Shown here: positions 12,116 through 23,065 of the stretch, piece after piece
Position numbering within the stretch: the first letter of the stretch is position 1
How the letters are laid out: every line of letters starts with the position of its first letter
Assembly (NCBI GenBank): GCA_958510875.1
Contig: OY294070.1
Coordinates: 41,740,306 to 41,804,305, forward strand
DNA length: 64,000 nt
Source: Endomychus coccineus
Lineage: Eukaryota; Arthropoda; Insecta; Coleoptera; Endomychidae
Reading direction: 5' to 3'
The notes under the pieces: generated by a model
Seen by the model: only the letters and a program-made list of their open reading frames with translations
Databases searched by the model: none
What the model was told of the DNA's origin: nothing
Translations under genes and position numbers: made by a program

Positions 12116-12211
12116 TTGATGCAATGAAACTGTTGAATAACCAACTTAAACAAAAGTGAACGGAACAAATTTTATTTTTCTTTTTTTTTTATGAACAAAA
12201 CTAATTTTATT

Positions 12212-13387
12212 TTATTTTGCTGGCCATGCACGTAACTGGTCTCTGGAAGCAACAGTTTCTCGTTTACCTCCCTTACTTAGGCAATACCGATCATTTGGCA
12301 GTACCCGCTTCACTGTATAGGGACCTTTATATCGAGGTCCTAATTTACCTCTTCCAGGGGCTTGAGTATCTTCAATTAAAACACGATCCTCTTCAACAAA
12401 AGCAATAGCAGGCTTACGACTTTTATTTAACTTATCCACAACGGCTTGATAAGTCTTAGCGGCACGCTGTTTAACCGTTTCAGTGACAATATTCAAATCA
12501 ACAGCTGGCTGAGCAATATTCTGTAACAAGTGCTGCGAAGCCTTCAGAGGCGAGTTAACGCCAAACATAAGTACTGCGGGAGTCGTACATGTCGAAGTAC
12601 TGATAGTATTATTAATGTTGTTTTCAATGTGTGGTAACACATTAATCCATGTATTTTCTTTTTCGGCGGTCAAAGTCGATCGCATCATATTAAAGATAGT
12701 CCTCATAAGCCTTTCAACAACGCCATTACCACGCGGTACTCCAGTCGCCACTAAATGAATATCAATGCCGAACGCTGCCAAATATTCTGAAAAATCTCTA
12801 GACGTAAAAGCGGTTCCTCTATCCGCCACAATTTTCTTAGGCGTGCCAATTTCATCAAAAATTCGATCTAAAGCAACAATAGCATCATGGGAAGTCTTTC
12901 CCTTAACTGGAATCAGCTTGCAATACTTCGAAAACGCATCTATGATAACTAAAATTTGCGTGGAACCTTTAGACTTAACCAACGGTCCAGCATGGTCTAC
13001 ATGCCATACATGAAATGGTTCATTAGGCTTTTCTCCTAATTGATATAAACCTGGACGTTTTCCTGTATGAGATTTGCCAATTGCACACGCACGACAGTTG
13101 TCAACATATTTTCGTACACATTTTTGCATCTTAGGCCAATAAAGAGTTTCTCGTAGTTTGGCTAACATCTTACCAGCACCAATATGTGTTGACTCGTCGT
13201 GGAATGCTTTTAAAAGTCTCAATCTGGCTTGTTCGGGAACATAGCAACGCAGAGTTTTTGGTGACCCTATCAAACGATTCACTATTCCGTTTTTCACTTG
13301 ATATTGACGCAATTCAGAATTTGTTAGAACTCTTTGAATAACACTCTTACAGACATTATCTGTTGCTTGATAACTTTCTACAGCTTT
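12212..13387 (-). pseudogene. Gypsy pol: integrase with zinc-binding, DD35E and GPY modules
   Basis: This part of the polyprotein inserts element cDNA into the genome. The zinc-binding HH-CC motif is present (FHDESTHIG, then NCRAC). The catalytic triad is DD35E: Asp in HVDHAGP, Asp in VADRGTAF, and Glu in NGVVERL, with 35 residues between the last two. The C-terminus has a GPY module (RYKGPYTVKRVL) and ends at a stop at 12212. It is in the same frame as the reverse transcriptase/RNase H part but separated by a TAG codon at 13388-13390, so full-length product would require readthrough or repair. Otherwise the domain is intact. Confidence 0.9.
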
Positions 13388-14517
13388 CTACGGCTCATTC
13401 AAATAAGATCTGGTGGATGTTCGACAGACAACAGGGTTTCGGCTTAAGTAATCGACGTGCGCCATTTTAACACCGGGACGATATTCTATGTCGAAATTGT
13501 AATCCTGTAGTTTAATCCACCAACGAGCTATTCGGGGATGTAATTCCTTTTTTACCGCCGTAGCACGAACAGCATTACAATCGTTGAATATTTTGAAATG
13601 TCGGCCGTACAAATAGACTCTAAAATACTGAGTTGCTTCCACTATGGCCAGTGTCTCCAAATCAAAAGAATGATATTTCGCCTCCGATTCATTTGTTCTA
13701 CGACTGAAATAGGCCACTGGGTGCATCTTATCTCCATATTTTTGGAGGATCATTCCACCAAGACCAACGGAACAGGCGTCGGTATGAAGTTCCACATCAA
13801 TATCTGGATTATAAATTGCCAGAATAGGATCAGCCGTTAGTAACTTAATAATGTCTTGACGAGCTTGTTCATGCACATATGTCCATTCAAATAAGACTTC
13901 TTTTCTCAAAAGCGCCGTAATAGGTGCTGATATCACAGCAAAATTTTTTATAAATCTCCGGAAATAACTAGCTAATCCCAGAAATTGCCGGACACCTCGA
14001 GTATCTTCTGGTGGTAAGGATTTTACTAAGGCATCAATTTTAGATGAACTAGGCTTAACACATCCATCGCTAATGATGAAACCCAAATACTGAATCTCTT
14101 GTTTCAAAAATTGACATTTTTTGTAGTTTAAAGAAAAACCACCTCTAGCGAGTGATTGTAGAACCAATGACAATTTTTCACACGCTTCTTCAATTGTTTC
14201 TCCTGGACAAAGCACATCGTCAATATAAACAAATGCGGCCCTTTTTTTTCCAATCTCCTAGCGCTCTATCAATTGCCCGTTGGTAACACGACGGAGCATT
14301 AACAAATCCGAAAGGCATCACATTAAATTCATAATGTCCGTCGGGTGTAACAAACGCAAACAAATGTCTCGAATTTTCCTCTATTTTCATTTGGTAGAAC
14401 CCCGCCTTCATATCAAGAGTTGAAAAATAACGATATTTTTGTAGTGCATCTATTTGATCTTGAATTCTTGGTAGTGGGTACCTGTCTTTAGCTACTCGTT
14501 TATTTAAATCCCGATAA
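13388..14517 (-). pseudogene. Gypsy pol: reverse transcriptase and RNase H
   Basis: The reverse transcriptase starts just after the first frameshift near 14545, runs through MKAGFYQMKIEENSRHLFAF (near 14411-14352) and FGFVNAPSCYQRA, and has its catalytic motif YIDD at about 14212-14223. A second +1 frameshift in an A8 run (about 14240-14247) lies just before YIDD. RNase H follows (ELHTDACSVGLGG, then YHSFDLETLAIVEA). Together they copy element RNA into DNA and remove the template. Both frameshifts sit in A homopolymers and each is cured conceptually by one fewer A, so mutation and sequencing error are both possible. Confidence 0.9.
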
Positions 14518-16341
14518 TCAACGCATAATCGCAGCGATCCATCCTTTTTTTGTCACCAAGACAATAGGACTTGCGTATTCGGAATAACTTTCCCGTGCAA
14601 CGCCACTTTCGATCATTTCTTCGATCAGTGATTTTACTCTAATTCTTTCCGCATAGGCCAAATGACGGGGTCGATGGACCACAGGCGTCGAATCAATTAA
14701 CTTGACAATCAATTCACTCGTAGAAATAAAAGGAGCTACTGTATCGCGATGTTGCTTTAATAATGAATACACACGCTTTTGGTCCTTTTCGGCCAGTCCT
14801 GACATATCTGCCCCAAAATCTTCGCTTATTTTCGCCCTTGCAACAATCGGAACAAATGCGGCATTATATCGCAAGTCGATGAAACCATCACATTTTATTA
14901 GCTCCAACCCAGGTTTTTGAATGACATCCAAGCCAATTAGCATGTCTGCTGTACCTGGTAACGCGTTGTCGGATATTATAGAGAATTGTATTTCCAAAAG
15001 CGCTTGGCGAAAGTTGACAAATAGAATACAACGACCTCTAGTAAGTACGGTGGTACCCACTGTATCCAACAAAGTTTCATCATACGCAACCTTAACATTT
15101 AGTAGTTTGGCAGCACCTTCTCTCAAAAGTGAAACTTCGGAGCCAGTATCAATCAAATAAGTAAGGGAAATTGCTGTACCTTCCGAAAGAATGGTTGCTA
15201 TCGGGGTCCTGAACGTATTTCGTGTCGGTAATATACATTGCACAACCTTAGGTTTTCCGAGCTTTTTGCTGAAGCAATCATTTTCAACATGTCCCGATTT
15301 TTTACAATAGGAACATTCCTGTCTAGTGCTTTGTTGCTTAGATAATGACTGGTTTCGAGAAAAACAATCTATTTCCCGATGACCTTCCCTGCCGCAACGA
15401 AAACATTTTCCAACAAATTTACTGGAATAATTATTTGATGAAGTTGAAGCTCTGTCACGTAATAATTTTTGTCTGCTCCAGCATCCCTGTTTTGAATCAC
15501 GGTATAATGACATCGAACTCGAACGTTTGTCTGCCCGAAATCTGTAATCACAATGATCTTTGGACAAAATTTTTTCGGCTTCGTATTGTCCTAAAAGTTG
15601 GAGCAAGGCCGGTTGATCCTTTGGCAGTCGTGCTTGGATCAGATCACGAGCGCTCTGACTTTCTAGTCCCGTTACGACACAGCTTAAGATGTATTCCCAT
15701 GTAAACGTGTTCAAAAAGCGTTTCAGGTACCTAATTTTAGTTAAAGCATAATCTGTTAAACTTTCGAATTGGCTGCTCTTCAAATTAGCGGCACGAATCA
15801 TCCGCGTTCCATGGGTTTCTCCGTCAGGAAACGCGTTCGTAAAATCAGTAACAAAATTTGTCCAATTTCGTTCGACAGGACGCCAATGATTATAATAAAC
15901 TAATGTCTTACCTTTCAAAGCATCTGCACATCGCACAATCATCCAATTTTCATCAATACCTAACTTATCTTTTATTTTGCTGACGTCGTCTAACCATTCC
16001 AACATTGTATGTACATCGTCATCCGGGTCAAATGCGGTTAAGCGAAATCTCACATCAGATTTCATAATCGGAAGATTAGTTGGTTCAGCATCCCTTGAAC
16101 TATTGGTATCTGCCGACACGGCAGTTTTGATTTTGTCACGTCGCTCCAGATGTTTTCAAAACAACTGCATTGTTTGTTGTAACACTCGAACATATGGCAC
16201 AGCTTCAGACGGGGGCGGCTGTACACTATCGCTATTAATTAACGCATCAATATTATGAAGCGATCCATTTTCACGACTCTCAAAATCGCGATCCCATTCC
16301 ACACTTTCATTTTCACTATCATAGCTTTGGATTTCTTCCAT
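14518..16341 (-). pseudogene. Gypsy gag and protease
   Basis: The frame begins at ATG 16341 (MEEIQSYDSENE) and is broken by an in-frame TGA at 16156-16158; the next ATG is 16119. Gag has a capsid-like region and two CCHC zinc knuckles (CFRCGREGHREIDC and CSYCKKSGHVENDC) that package element RNA. An aspartic protease follows with active site LIDTGSEVSLL. The frame then enters reverse transcriptase (SPIVLVTKK) and shifts at an A7 run near 14545-14551. Apart from the stop and the homopolymer, the domains look complete, suggesting a fairly recent insertion. Confidence 0.88.
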
Positions 16342-16410
16342 GTTGAAGTCTATTTATCCCATTCACAAAACTAGGAAAAAAAATTAACACAAACTAGGCC
16401 GCTCTGAGTT

Positions 16411-16424
16411 AATCCCACTTCTGA
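16411..16424 (-). other. Gypsy tRNA primer binding site
   Basis: Immediately inside the 5' LTR the minus strand reads TCAGAAGTGGGATT. This is complementary to the 3' region of leucine tRNAs as recalled (…AATCCCACTTCTGA), offset a few bases from the CCA end. The assignment to tRNA-Leu is an inference. Confidence 0.5.
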
Positions 16425-16484
16425 TGTTAGTTCATAAACTGTTTGGTTAGTTTATCATTCGTTTTTTATACGAATTATCGCGTA
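16425..16484 (-). repeat. Truncated gypsy LTR (60 bp)
   Basis: It matches 10814-10873 and then breaks off after ATCGCGTA, switching without a gap to sequence equal to 10104 onward. The junction shares only a TA dinucleotide, so it is not an LTR-to-LTR recombination point. Confidence 0.9.
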
Positions 16485-17481
16485 TCATTACTTTCAAAAT
16501 TTATAGAAAACCTACATTCACAGATACAACTATTAGACTATTACCAATTCATCTTTTAGTCCCCATAGTCACAAGTTCGCAGCATACAACTCTTATGATA
16601 CATAGAGCCTTTTCACTTTCTCTTTCTCCTGAATACCTGAATTAAGAATTGAATACGATCAAGGTTATAGCCATTAACAACGGTTTTCAACCTCAAATTA
16701 TATCCAAATTAAAAGACAGAAACTCAGGGATGCAACATTCGACATATCTCGTAGGAACTTTTATGATCAAAACAACCCAAAGAATCAGCCATTAAAGTTT
16801 GTCGCACATATTTAGATTCACTTTGTATTTCAGACCATACCTGCCAAGCGTGTAATTTATACCGACAGCAATTAAATTTCAACCCTCGTTGATCAAAGAA
16901 TTAGAGATATATTGAATGCAGTGTTACTTTGGCGGTTCGACGACTAGCGCGCAAAGCCTCTTAAAGCCACTAGGGTCAGTATACGACTAGCGCGCGAGCT
17001 ACCTGCGGTATACACATTTGTGCTTCCACAATAAATTCTTTTAAATCTCCGACGAATTTATAAAAGTTTGGATGCGCCTGGAAAAGCATACGTTAAAGTG
17101 CGAATGAAATGATTCGCATGCATTTGTTGTTTCGCAATTCCAAATATTGTCTGTTGCCCATATCTGTGGTGAATATTTTGCGTCGTTATACATGTGTTAG
17201 TTAATAAACTGTTTGGTTAGTTTATCATTCGTTTTTTATACGAATTATCGCGTAAATTACCGCCTATAGGGCTCGTTCCTCCCAACCACCACACCGAGCT
17301 CATAAGAAGTACCTCCGCACCTCTTAATATCTAACTTCGTACTGCCGCACCACAGCTACGAGCCTACCAGCCTCGCGCGGTACACTACTCGGGTAAATAC
17401 CCTTCAACTCGGGGAGTCCCCACTGCCTATTGTCACCGCCCTATGATAGATGGCAGCAGATCAACTAAATATCAACTAACA
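16485..17481. repeat. Second copy of 10104-11100 (PLE tail, MULE end, gypsy LTR)
   Basis: Constant offset of 6381 bp and two substitutions in 997 bp (near 10485 and in the LTR at 10822). The copy contains PLE sequence, the GTTACTTT repeat, the MULE terminus and C-terminal transposase fragment, then a whole LTR (17195-17481) flanked on both sides by CATG. That LTR therefore looks like a solo LTR at the original insertion site. Confidence 0.95.
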
Positions 17482-17485
17482 CATG

Positions 17486-18190
17486 TAATTTGTCTTCAAA
17501 TAACCGTCAAATCTTTCCAATTGTGGCAAATAACCAACGTACGGTTCCATGATACGGTAGGCTTCTTGTACCTCGTCTGGTCGTAGAAAAGGTATGCCAA
17601 ATGTCCATCTCAGCCACATTCCAATTACAGATTGGTTATTCTTGTATTCTCGAACGGGACCAAATTCATGAATTTTCCTAAACCACGCCTGGGTGAGGTG
17701 GAATAAACAGCCATGGTTTATCAACCCAGGCCAACGTGATCTCAACTAATCTTGAATTGCCTATTCAAAATCCACAATAACCTTGTATGGAAAAAATATC
17801 CGCGGATATTCCCAAAATTTATCAATTATTGATTGAAATAAAATATCGTAAGTTGTTTTTGACAAACAAAACAACAGCGGTATTTAGTTGTTATTTTTCA
17901 CTCCATGGATGATAAAAAGTTGCTGGAAATGTTGGACACAATACTCAAATGTGCCGTCCATTAGATCGTTCTCATTTGGCATAAAAACTGTAGACTTTGA
18001 ATAGTTCCAAGCACTATTTCTTGGTTGACAGGATCGTTGATAAGGATCATACTTTCATTGTCTGGAGTAGAAATCTGATCATTCTGGATCATCCAATCAA
18101 TACGTTCATGAGTTTCTGCAATGTCACTTGGAATGGCTGGAAATTCGGATCTTCTTGTGTGAATGATTCGACGGCGACATTGCAACTTAT
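17486..18190 (-). pseudogene. MULE transposase, central catalytic region
   Basis: Reading leftward, frames give MDGTF (first catalytic Asp, near 17947-17960), QLFIIHGV, then VDFE (second Asp, near 17763-17775) and GCLFHLTQAWFRKIHEFG, the typical MULE GC-FH motif, ending GYLKTNY at the gypsy insertion site. A stop after DFE and a frameshift before DGTF show decay. The upstream part (17961-18185) encodes EFPAIPSDIAETHERID. A good donor (GTAAGT, minus strand at about 18246) and an acceptor about 50 bp on suggest a small intron at 18197-18247. Relatives move DNA by cut-and-paste. Confidence 0.75.
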
Positions 18191-18921
18191 ATATACTGTT
18201 ATGATTTCATTTCATAAACAATAAAAATTTAAAAATAATAACTTACCGAACTTTGAAAATCAGAGTAGATCAAATAAAAGATATTTATATGGAATTAAAA
18301 ACAATAATAAAAGCTAAATAATAGTTAGGACATTAAAATTAACAATGTAAAACATAATAAACAACAATGTAATAGAATAAGAAGTGATAAACAAGAACTT
18401 CAGTGAAAGTGAAGAAACGTACTGTGTAACGAAACAAGAAATCATAATTAAAATGATTACAGAACTATCATGAGATAGCACAAAACATTGAATAATGTTA
18501 TAGATATAAGTTAGGATTAGTAAATTTGAGTTATATAATGTTAAAAGAATGTTATTGATATAATATAGTATGTATTAGATTTAAGAATAAGTAACTGTCA
18601 AGAAAACCATAAATATGGGAATAATCATATTAATAATAACCCAATCATAGGTTATATTATACCAAAGTGTGTGGAAAAATGTAGGCAATATTAATTTAAA
18701 AAGAAGGAATCACTATCAATTAAAATAAGTTGAAAATCTCCAATAATTCAAAAATTATAGAATACTAAATTCTGATTGGTCGAGACAAATTCCTAGTGTC
18801 AGGCTGGTAACAATGAGATACTTCTGTCAGTTTCACAACAATTAACTTGGCATTCTTGATATGAAAAGAAGGCACCTAATAGGTGGAAAATGACATCAAT
18901 GTAGCGTCGGTTTTGGAGGCC

Positions 18922-18955
18922 TATAAAAGGATCTGAAAGACAAGCCAAGTCAGTT
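18922..18955 (+). promoter_or_regulatory. TATA box and initiator-like sequence
   Basis: TATAAAAG at 18922-18929 is followed 20 bp later by TCAGTT at 18950-18955, the spacing of an insect TATA plus initiator core promoter. A GC-richer stretch precedes it. Confidence 0.45.
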
Positions 18956-18961
18956 TGCATT

Positions 18962-19245
18962 AACATCTAAGTAGAGACTGTTCTTCTCTGGCAACTCACC
19001 AAAAAAATTTCTAACCTAAGTTTATAAAAATAAACATCAGTGAACTCAAGTGTTCCAAGCTTCGATAAGTTCCAAGTAACCGAAGTTAATAAAAGTTTGC
19101 AATAATATCTAAGCAGAGACTGTTCTTCTCTGGCATCTCACAAAAAATTTCTAACCTAAGTTTATAAAAATAAACATCGGTGAACTCAAATGTTCCAAAC
19201 TTCGATAAGTTCCAAGTAACCGAAGTTAGTAAAAATTATTAAAGG
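18962..19245. repeat. Two-copy 142-bp direct duplication
   Basis: The segment starting ATCTAAG at 18965 recurs from 19107 with about 95% identity, including AGAGACTGTTCTTCTCTGGC and GATAAGTTCCAAGTAACCGA. It lies just after the TATA/initiator pair, so it would be in the transcribed leader. Confidence 0.9.
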
Positions 19246-19879
19246 TCAACAAGTGTTTCAAGTATCTAAACCAAGTAAAAGGTTGTAATAACCTCCAATT
19301 TATAAGAAGTATCCAACGATTGCCATTCTTCGATATAATTTCAATAAAGCATCGAAAAGTTTTATATCTTATCTAAAAGAATAAAACAAAGTATTATCAA
19401 CAGTTCCTGATTCTCAAGAAGAAGTAACCAAAATTAGTTTACCTGTGATTATCGTGAAATAGCAGAGTATTGTGTAAAAAGTGAATCAACGAAATTAAAA
19501 AGAAGTAAATTGAACATTGCCAACATTGTTAAACACACTTTTGGATATTATCTAAACGTAAGTTTGTTTATAATTTCTACATCATATTATCAGTATTATC
19601 TGTAAAGTAAAAGGAAGATTGTTGATTACAACAGTATAAACAAATATTAGTTGTAAAAGTGATTTTAAGGTTATATCATAGATCTTGTAAAACATAAAAT
19701 TTAATTACCCGAGATAAAAAGAGTCATAGAAATTAAATATTGTGAAATTCAAAGAGCATTGTGTTTAATTCCATATAAAATTATTCTATAGATAAACTTC
19801 AGATAAACTTCAAAAGTTCAAAAACTTCATAAACTAATTCAAAGTTCAAATACAATCAAATTAAAAAGATAAAAAGCTA

Positions 19880-20061
19880 GCCGGTAGAATCAAAAATATA
19901 ATTATTAATAATTGTCACCACAACGTGGGGCAAATAAATAAGAATTTTTATATTAATACATACCTCCTACGTTGGCCTGCATTAATTGCACGGTTTTTTC
20001 TAGATCTATAGTTATCGATCACACGCAACCCTTTCCATTTTGCACTTAACATAGATAACAT
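19880..20061 (-). pseudogene. Possible MULE N-terminal (FLYWCH-like) fragment
   Basis: A short frame from ATG at 20061 gives KWKGLRVIDNYRSRKNRA and ends in a basic RRRYVC. Its position at the 5' side of the MULE and its basic, aromatic character suit the DNA-binding N-terminus of these transposases, but the zinc ligands cannot be completed. Confidence 0.25.
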
Positions 20062-20591
20062 GGTTGAAAATTAGAATAGATAAATTAAAATTAAATCTGA
20101 ATAAAATAAAAAAATGTTGACGGAAAATTGAGAAAATAAGTCCAAATAGTAAGTGATTGCATAACATATCATGATGGGCTTTTTTAATTAAATCATTTGT
20201 TTATAATTATCTAAATAACCCTCCAAAAAAACACAAAGTAAAAATGTTGCAAAAGAATCTATCAGCCGTACCATATCTATGCTTATATTGAATATATATA
20301 TGCTTATATTATGAGTTTTGTCAAGTTAGAAAAGAAAATCAAAAAAGGCTAAGATCCTCTTTTTTTTATTATTTGATGAATTAAAAAAAATTTATTTGCA
20401 AAATAAAGTACATTTTAATTTTGTTTTGATCACATAAAAGAAGGTTACGGGTGTAGGTATACGGCAGGTAGCTCGCGCGCTGGTCGTATACCGACCCCGC
20501 ACGCTATAAGAAGGAAATTATTTTTAATGAGCTGCGCGCTAGTCGTAGATGCCCGTTACTTTTTGCTAAGCGGCTTTATATTTTTTTGCAG

Positions 20592-20681
20592 GAGATGCTG
20601 AAACCACTGGTGAACATCGCGCTGGAAATTTCTAGACTGAAGGAATTCACTGGTCGCGAACAACCCACAGTTATCACATAA
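20592..20681 (+). CDS. Pgm: Phosphoglucomutase, last exon with stop
   Basis: The exon encodes [19 protein letters not shown] followed by [10 protein letters not shown] and a TAA stop, the strictly conserved C-terminal helix and PTVIT end of eukaryotic phosphoglucomutases. Phase 0 matches the exon at 7741-7869. The acceptor is TTTTTTTGCAG. The MULE target duplication ends at 20562, 29 bp upstream, leaving only TTGCTAAGCGGC plus the T-rich tract as original intron sequence before the exon. The splice signal itself looks intact. Confidence 0.95.
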   Translation, partial: EMLKPLVNIALEISRLKEFTGREQPTVIT

Positions 20682-21383
20682 AAGTTCGAAAGCTCACAAT
20701 TGGACCGCTCGTAGGCATCTCATCCAAATAATCGAACTATTTCATCCAAATCATTTCCTCGATTCCTTTCACGCCTTCATTTAATATATTGTCCCTTTTA
20801 GTCATTCCTAGTTTATTTTCTGTGGACAATATTCTTCAAGCTATAACGATTACTTCGAGGAATTGTGATAATTGTTTTCAACTATTGTGTTGAAAGAAAT
20901 TTTAAATGTTTAGGCTTAAGGTTAATCCATATACTTACATACTAGGGCAAACTTTGAGATTAATTAGATGTAAATACTTAGTATACCCAAACGTTTTTAC
21001 TTATTTGTTGTTAATTTTATTATGGGGTAAATTTTTATACATAACCTTCTGGATCTATTTGCTATTGATCTTTTTTAAAAAACTTTGAGATTAATTAAAT
21101 GTAAATACTCACAATATTTTTACTTATTTGTTATAGATTTTCAAAACACGTTGAGATTAATTAAATGAAGTACTTAGTATACTCAGATTTTTAAATAACT
21201 GAGATTAATTAAATGTAAATACTTCTAATTATTTGTTATTAATTTTATTATGGGGTACACTTTTATATATACATTTCAGGATCTATTTGTTATCGATTTT
21301 TAATGAAGGCTGAATAAACTGATTTATGGTGTTGAACTTTCAATTTATACTCTTCCCAACTGAAAACAGTTTTTTATGTGTAA
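20682..21383 (+). other. Pgm 3' flank with degenerate repeats
   Basis: The 3' UTR probably begins here, but no strong polyadenylation signal lies close to the stop; the first AATAAA is near 21312. From 20954 a motif GAGATTAATTAAATGTAAAT recurs about four times (20954, 21086, 21152, 21201) at irregular spacing, with TATTATGGGGTA twice. No other gene is seen. Confidence 0.5.
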
Positions 21384-21626
21384 CAAAAAGAGAAAACTCA
21401 GTTATTTGGATATCCATGTGATTCCTGTAAGAATCCTAATTGCCAAAAATGCTGCGGCATTACTACAGCGGAAATACGTGCAGTGCTACTAAAAACATGT
21501 ATTATGGTATTTTGGTGTTCAAATTGTTCTCAGATGAATGATGAAAAGCTGAAAACCCTGAAGCTTATTGATGGGAAGGATGTGGTGACAGATCTAAAAT
21601 TCAGTTATAGAGGTTGTCCCCCATAA
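21384..21626 (+). pseudogene. PHD-like zinc-finger fragment, probably retrotransposon
   Basis: An uninterrupted 80-codon frame without an ATG runs to TAA at 21624. It encodes PCDSCKNPNCQKCCGIT and then FWCSNCSQMNDEK: paired Cys motifs and a Trp before the last C-x2-C, as in PHD fingers found at the N-terminus of some insect retroelement proteins. No acceptor or partner exon was found. Origin is uncertain. Confidence 0.4.
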
Positions 21627-21994
21627 TTGCTGGGAAATAAAAATACCACTTATTGTAGACGTCAAAATAAGTCAATTGAACCCAATTTATATGGTAAAAA
21701 AAAAGTACCGTCATATTTTTGTGCGCTATTCACAAATGCGTGGAACAAATTGGTTCAATTTTGCAAAAGTGCATTGTAGAAAGTTACCCTACTTTCAGTA
21801 ACCAAAGAAATTGTAGATTAGTAAAACCACCCTCACCCCTTTGATATATTTATTAAAATTCATTAAGGGTGGTAATATGATTCTAAGATTTATCAAAAGA
21901 AAGGCTTATTCATTATCTTCATTTTTTATCTCTTGTGAAAATTCTGTATTTCGCATAGTTTAGAAGGAAACAAAGGTTTCTCAAACACTGATAA

Positions 21995-23065
21995 GAGTCT
22001 AGGAGCCAGAGCGATATTGATGGTCTGAACATTAACCCGATGGCACTATGGTTTATCGTCAGAGGACGGTTCAATGACCAATTCATCTCACAGGCCGAAT
22101 TTTCGGTAAGGGGGTTGTGGGGGGTTGAAAATAGGCAAGGAATAATAATAATAATAATAATTTATTCAACAAGACTATACAGCAATATGAAACAATACAA
22201 AAATCATAATAATGAATACATATGCTTGTGAATAGATAAGAATAAGCTCATTAAATTCTTTAAGAATTGTTTCTGAGCAATATGAGTAAGTGATATCAAA
22301 AACAGATAAAAATAATATGGTTCCAAACACATAAATACTTAAGACATAGTTGTTTTGAACTAACAATTGAAAGGAACCTGGCAATTTTCACCATTGGTAG
22401 AATGCAACACAATACAGTCGAAGCCCACGGCATCACTACCCCCCTTCCAAACCTTAACCCATCAAAACCACCTCCGGCCGAGACGCGTCCACCACCAGAG
22501 ACGCATGCAAACCGTTTTACAGGCCTACACATATCCCCGCCAGTGGTCGTATCGTCGCCGATAAGCGCCCTAAACAAATGATGGCAATAATTTTAAATCT
22601 TTATTTGACCTCCAATGAAGTTATTTAACATGGTGCCCTCATGTTACCTTGTAATCCGCAAGGTTTAGCCACAAAACATTTTTGGTCCAATTAATGGCCA
22701 ATTACTCGGAAATGGACCAATAACTTTTGATGGCATAGGGTATCTTAATAATTGCCAACACCAATGAACATTTTCCACCAGGTTTGGGAGGGTTAACTTG
22801 CAGTCCATTTTCTGTTCAATTTCAACTGGTCAGTCTGATAAACGGACACGATAAAAAATGATGGCACATGGTGGAAGTGTATAAGAATGGCATGGTTTTC
22901 AAGTAACCGTAACTTGAAAAGGGTTAACCTCCAGTCAAAAAATAAACAGTTTGCGGAGGCTGTATCTCGAGTCTGTGAGATAAATTTTTCATTGAACCGT
23001 CCCCTAACGATAAACCATCGGGTTAAAGTTCAGACCATCAATATCGCTCTGGCTCCTAGACTATA
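21995..23065. mobile_element. DNA element with ~90-bp terminal inverted repeats
   Basis: The left end (21995-22085) and the reversed right end (22985-23062) share GTCTAGGAGCCAGAGCGATA, TTGATGGTCTGAAC and GGACGGTTCAATGA. No transposase is present. A likely retroposed sequence with an ATT-rich tail is inserted at about 22141-22590. Confidence 0.7.
22141..22590 (-). mobile_element. Retroposed fragment with (ATT)n tail
   Basis: On the minus strand the sequence ends GTTGAATAAATT and then (ATT)n at about 22140-22162, like 3' tails of insect LINEs and SINEs. GGCAA-like strings lie at both edges and could be a target duplication. The open frames in it show no known domain. Confidence 0.4.

Larger units (their letters stand above)
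10814..16484 (-). mobile_element. Ty3/gypsy LTR retrotransposon
   Basis: Minus-strand order is a truncated 5' LTR (60 bp, 16425-16484), primer binding site (16411-16424), gag-pol (16341-12212), a tandem array (11160-12110) and the 3' LTR (10814-11100). The polyprotein is complete in domain content but carries two in-frame stops and two single-base frameshifts. It inserted within the MULE transposase. No clear polypurine tract is seen before the 3' LTR. The lineage is not assigned; a single gag-pol frame with two zinc knuckles would suit Mag-type elements. Confidence 0.85.
18490..19931 (+). mobile_element. Possible retroelement LTR/leader within the MULE
   Basis: The stretch holds a TATA box (18922-18929) about 30 bp before an initiator-like TCAGTT (18950-18955), an internal ~142-bp direct duplication, and near 19913-19931 a string ending CAACGTGGGGC. 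That string resembles the lysine-tRNA primer site of gypsy-type elements, with three differences. It separates two parts of the MULE. LTR borders and a target duplication were not found, so the call is tentative. Confidence 0.35.
10550..20554 (-). mobile_element. Mutator-like element (MULE) with 8-bp target duplication
   Basis: Perfect direct repeats GTTACTTT flank the element (10542-10549 and 20555-20562). The inverted termini are about 90 bp long: each holds CGACTAGCGCGC near the edge and CGCGCGAGCTACCTGC further in (10558-10632 and, reversed, 20463-20545). Transposase remnants lie on the minus strand at 17486-18190 and 10650-10813. The element is split by a Ty3/gypsy insertion and a duplicated segment, and may hold another LTR at 18490-19931. 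It sits in the last Pgm intron and ends 37 bp before the final exon. Confidence 0.8.

Noticed and set aside
13388..13390. Programmed TAG readthrough in gypsy pol
   Set aside because: The stop lies between RNase H and integrase, not at a gag-pol border, and is followed by AAA rather than a known readthrough context. A nonsense mutation is simpler.
14545..14551. Programmed -1 frameshift at an A7 run
   Set aside because: The required shift is +1, and a second identical-type shift occurs at an A8 run, which fits homopolymer indels better.
18922..18955. Promoter of a host gene
   Set aside because: Nothing host-like follows. The context is within a MULE, beside a possible primer binding site, so a transposon promoter is likelier.
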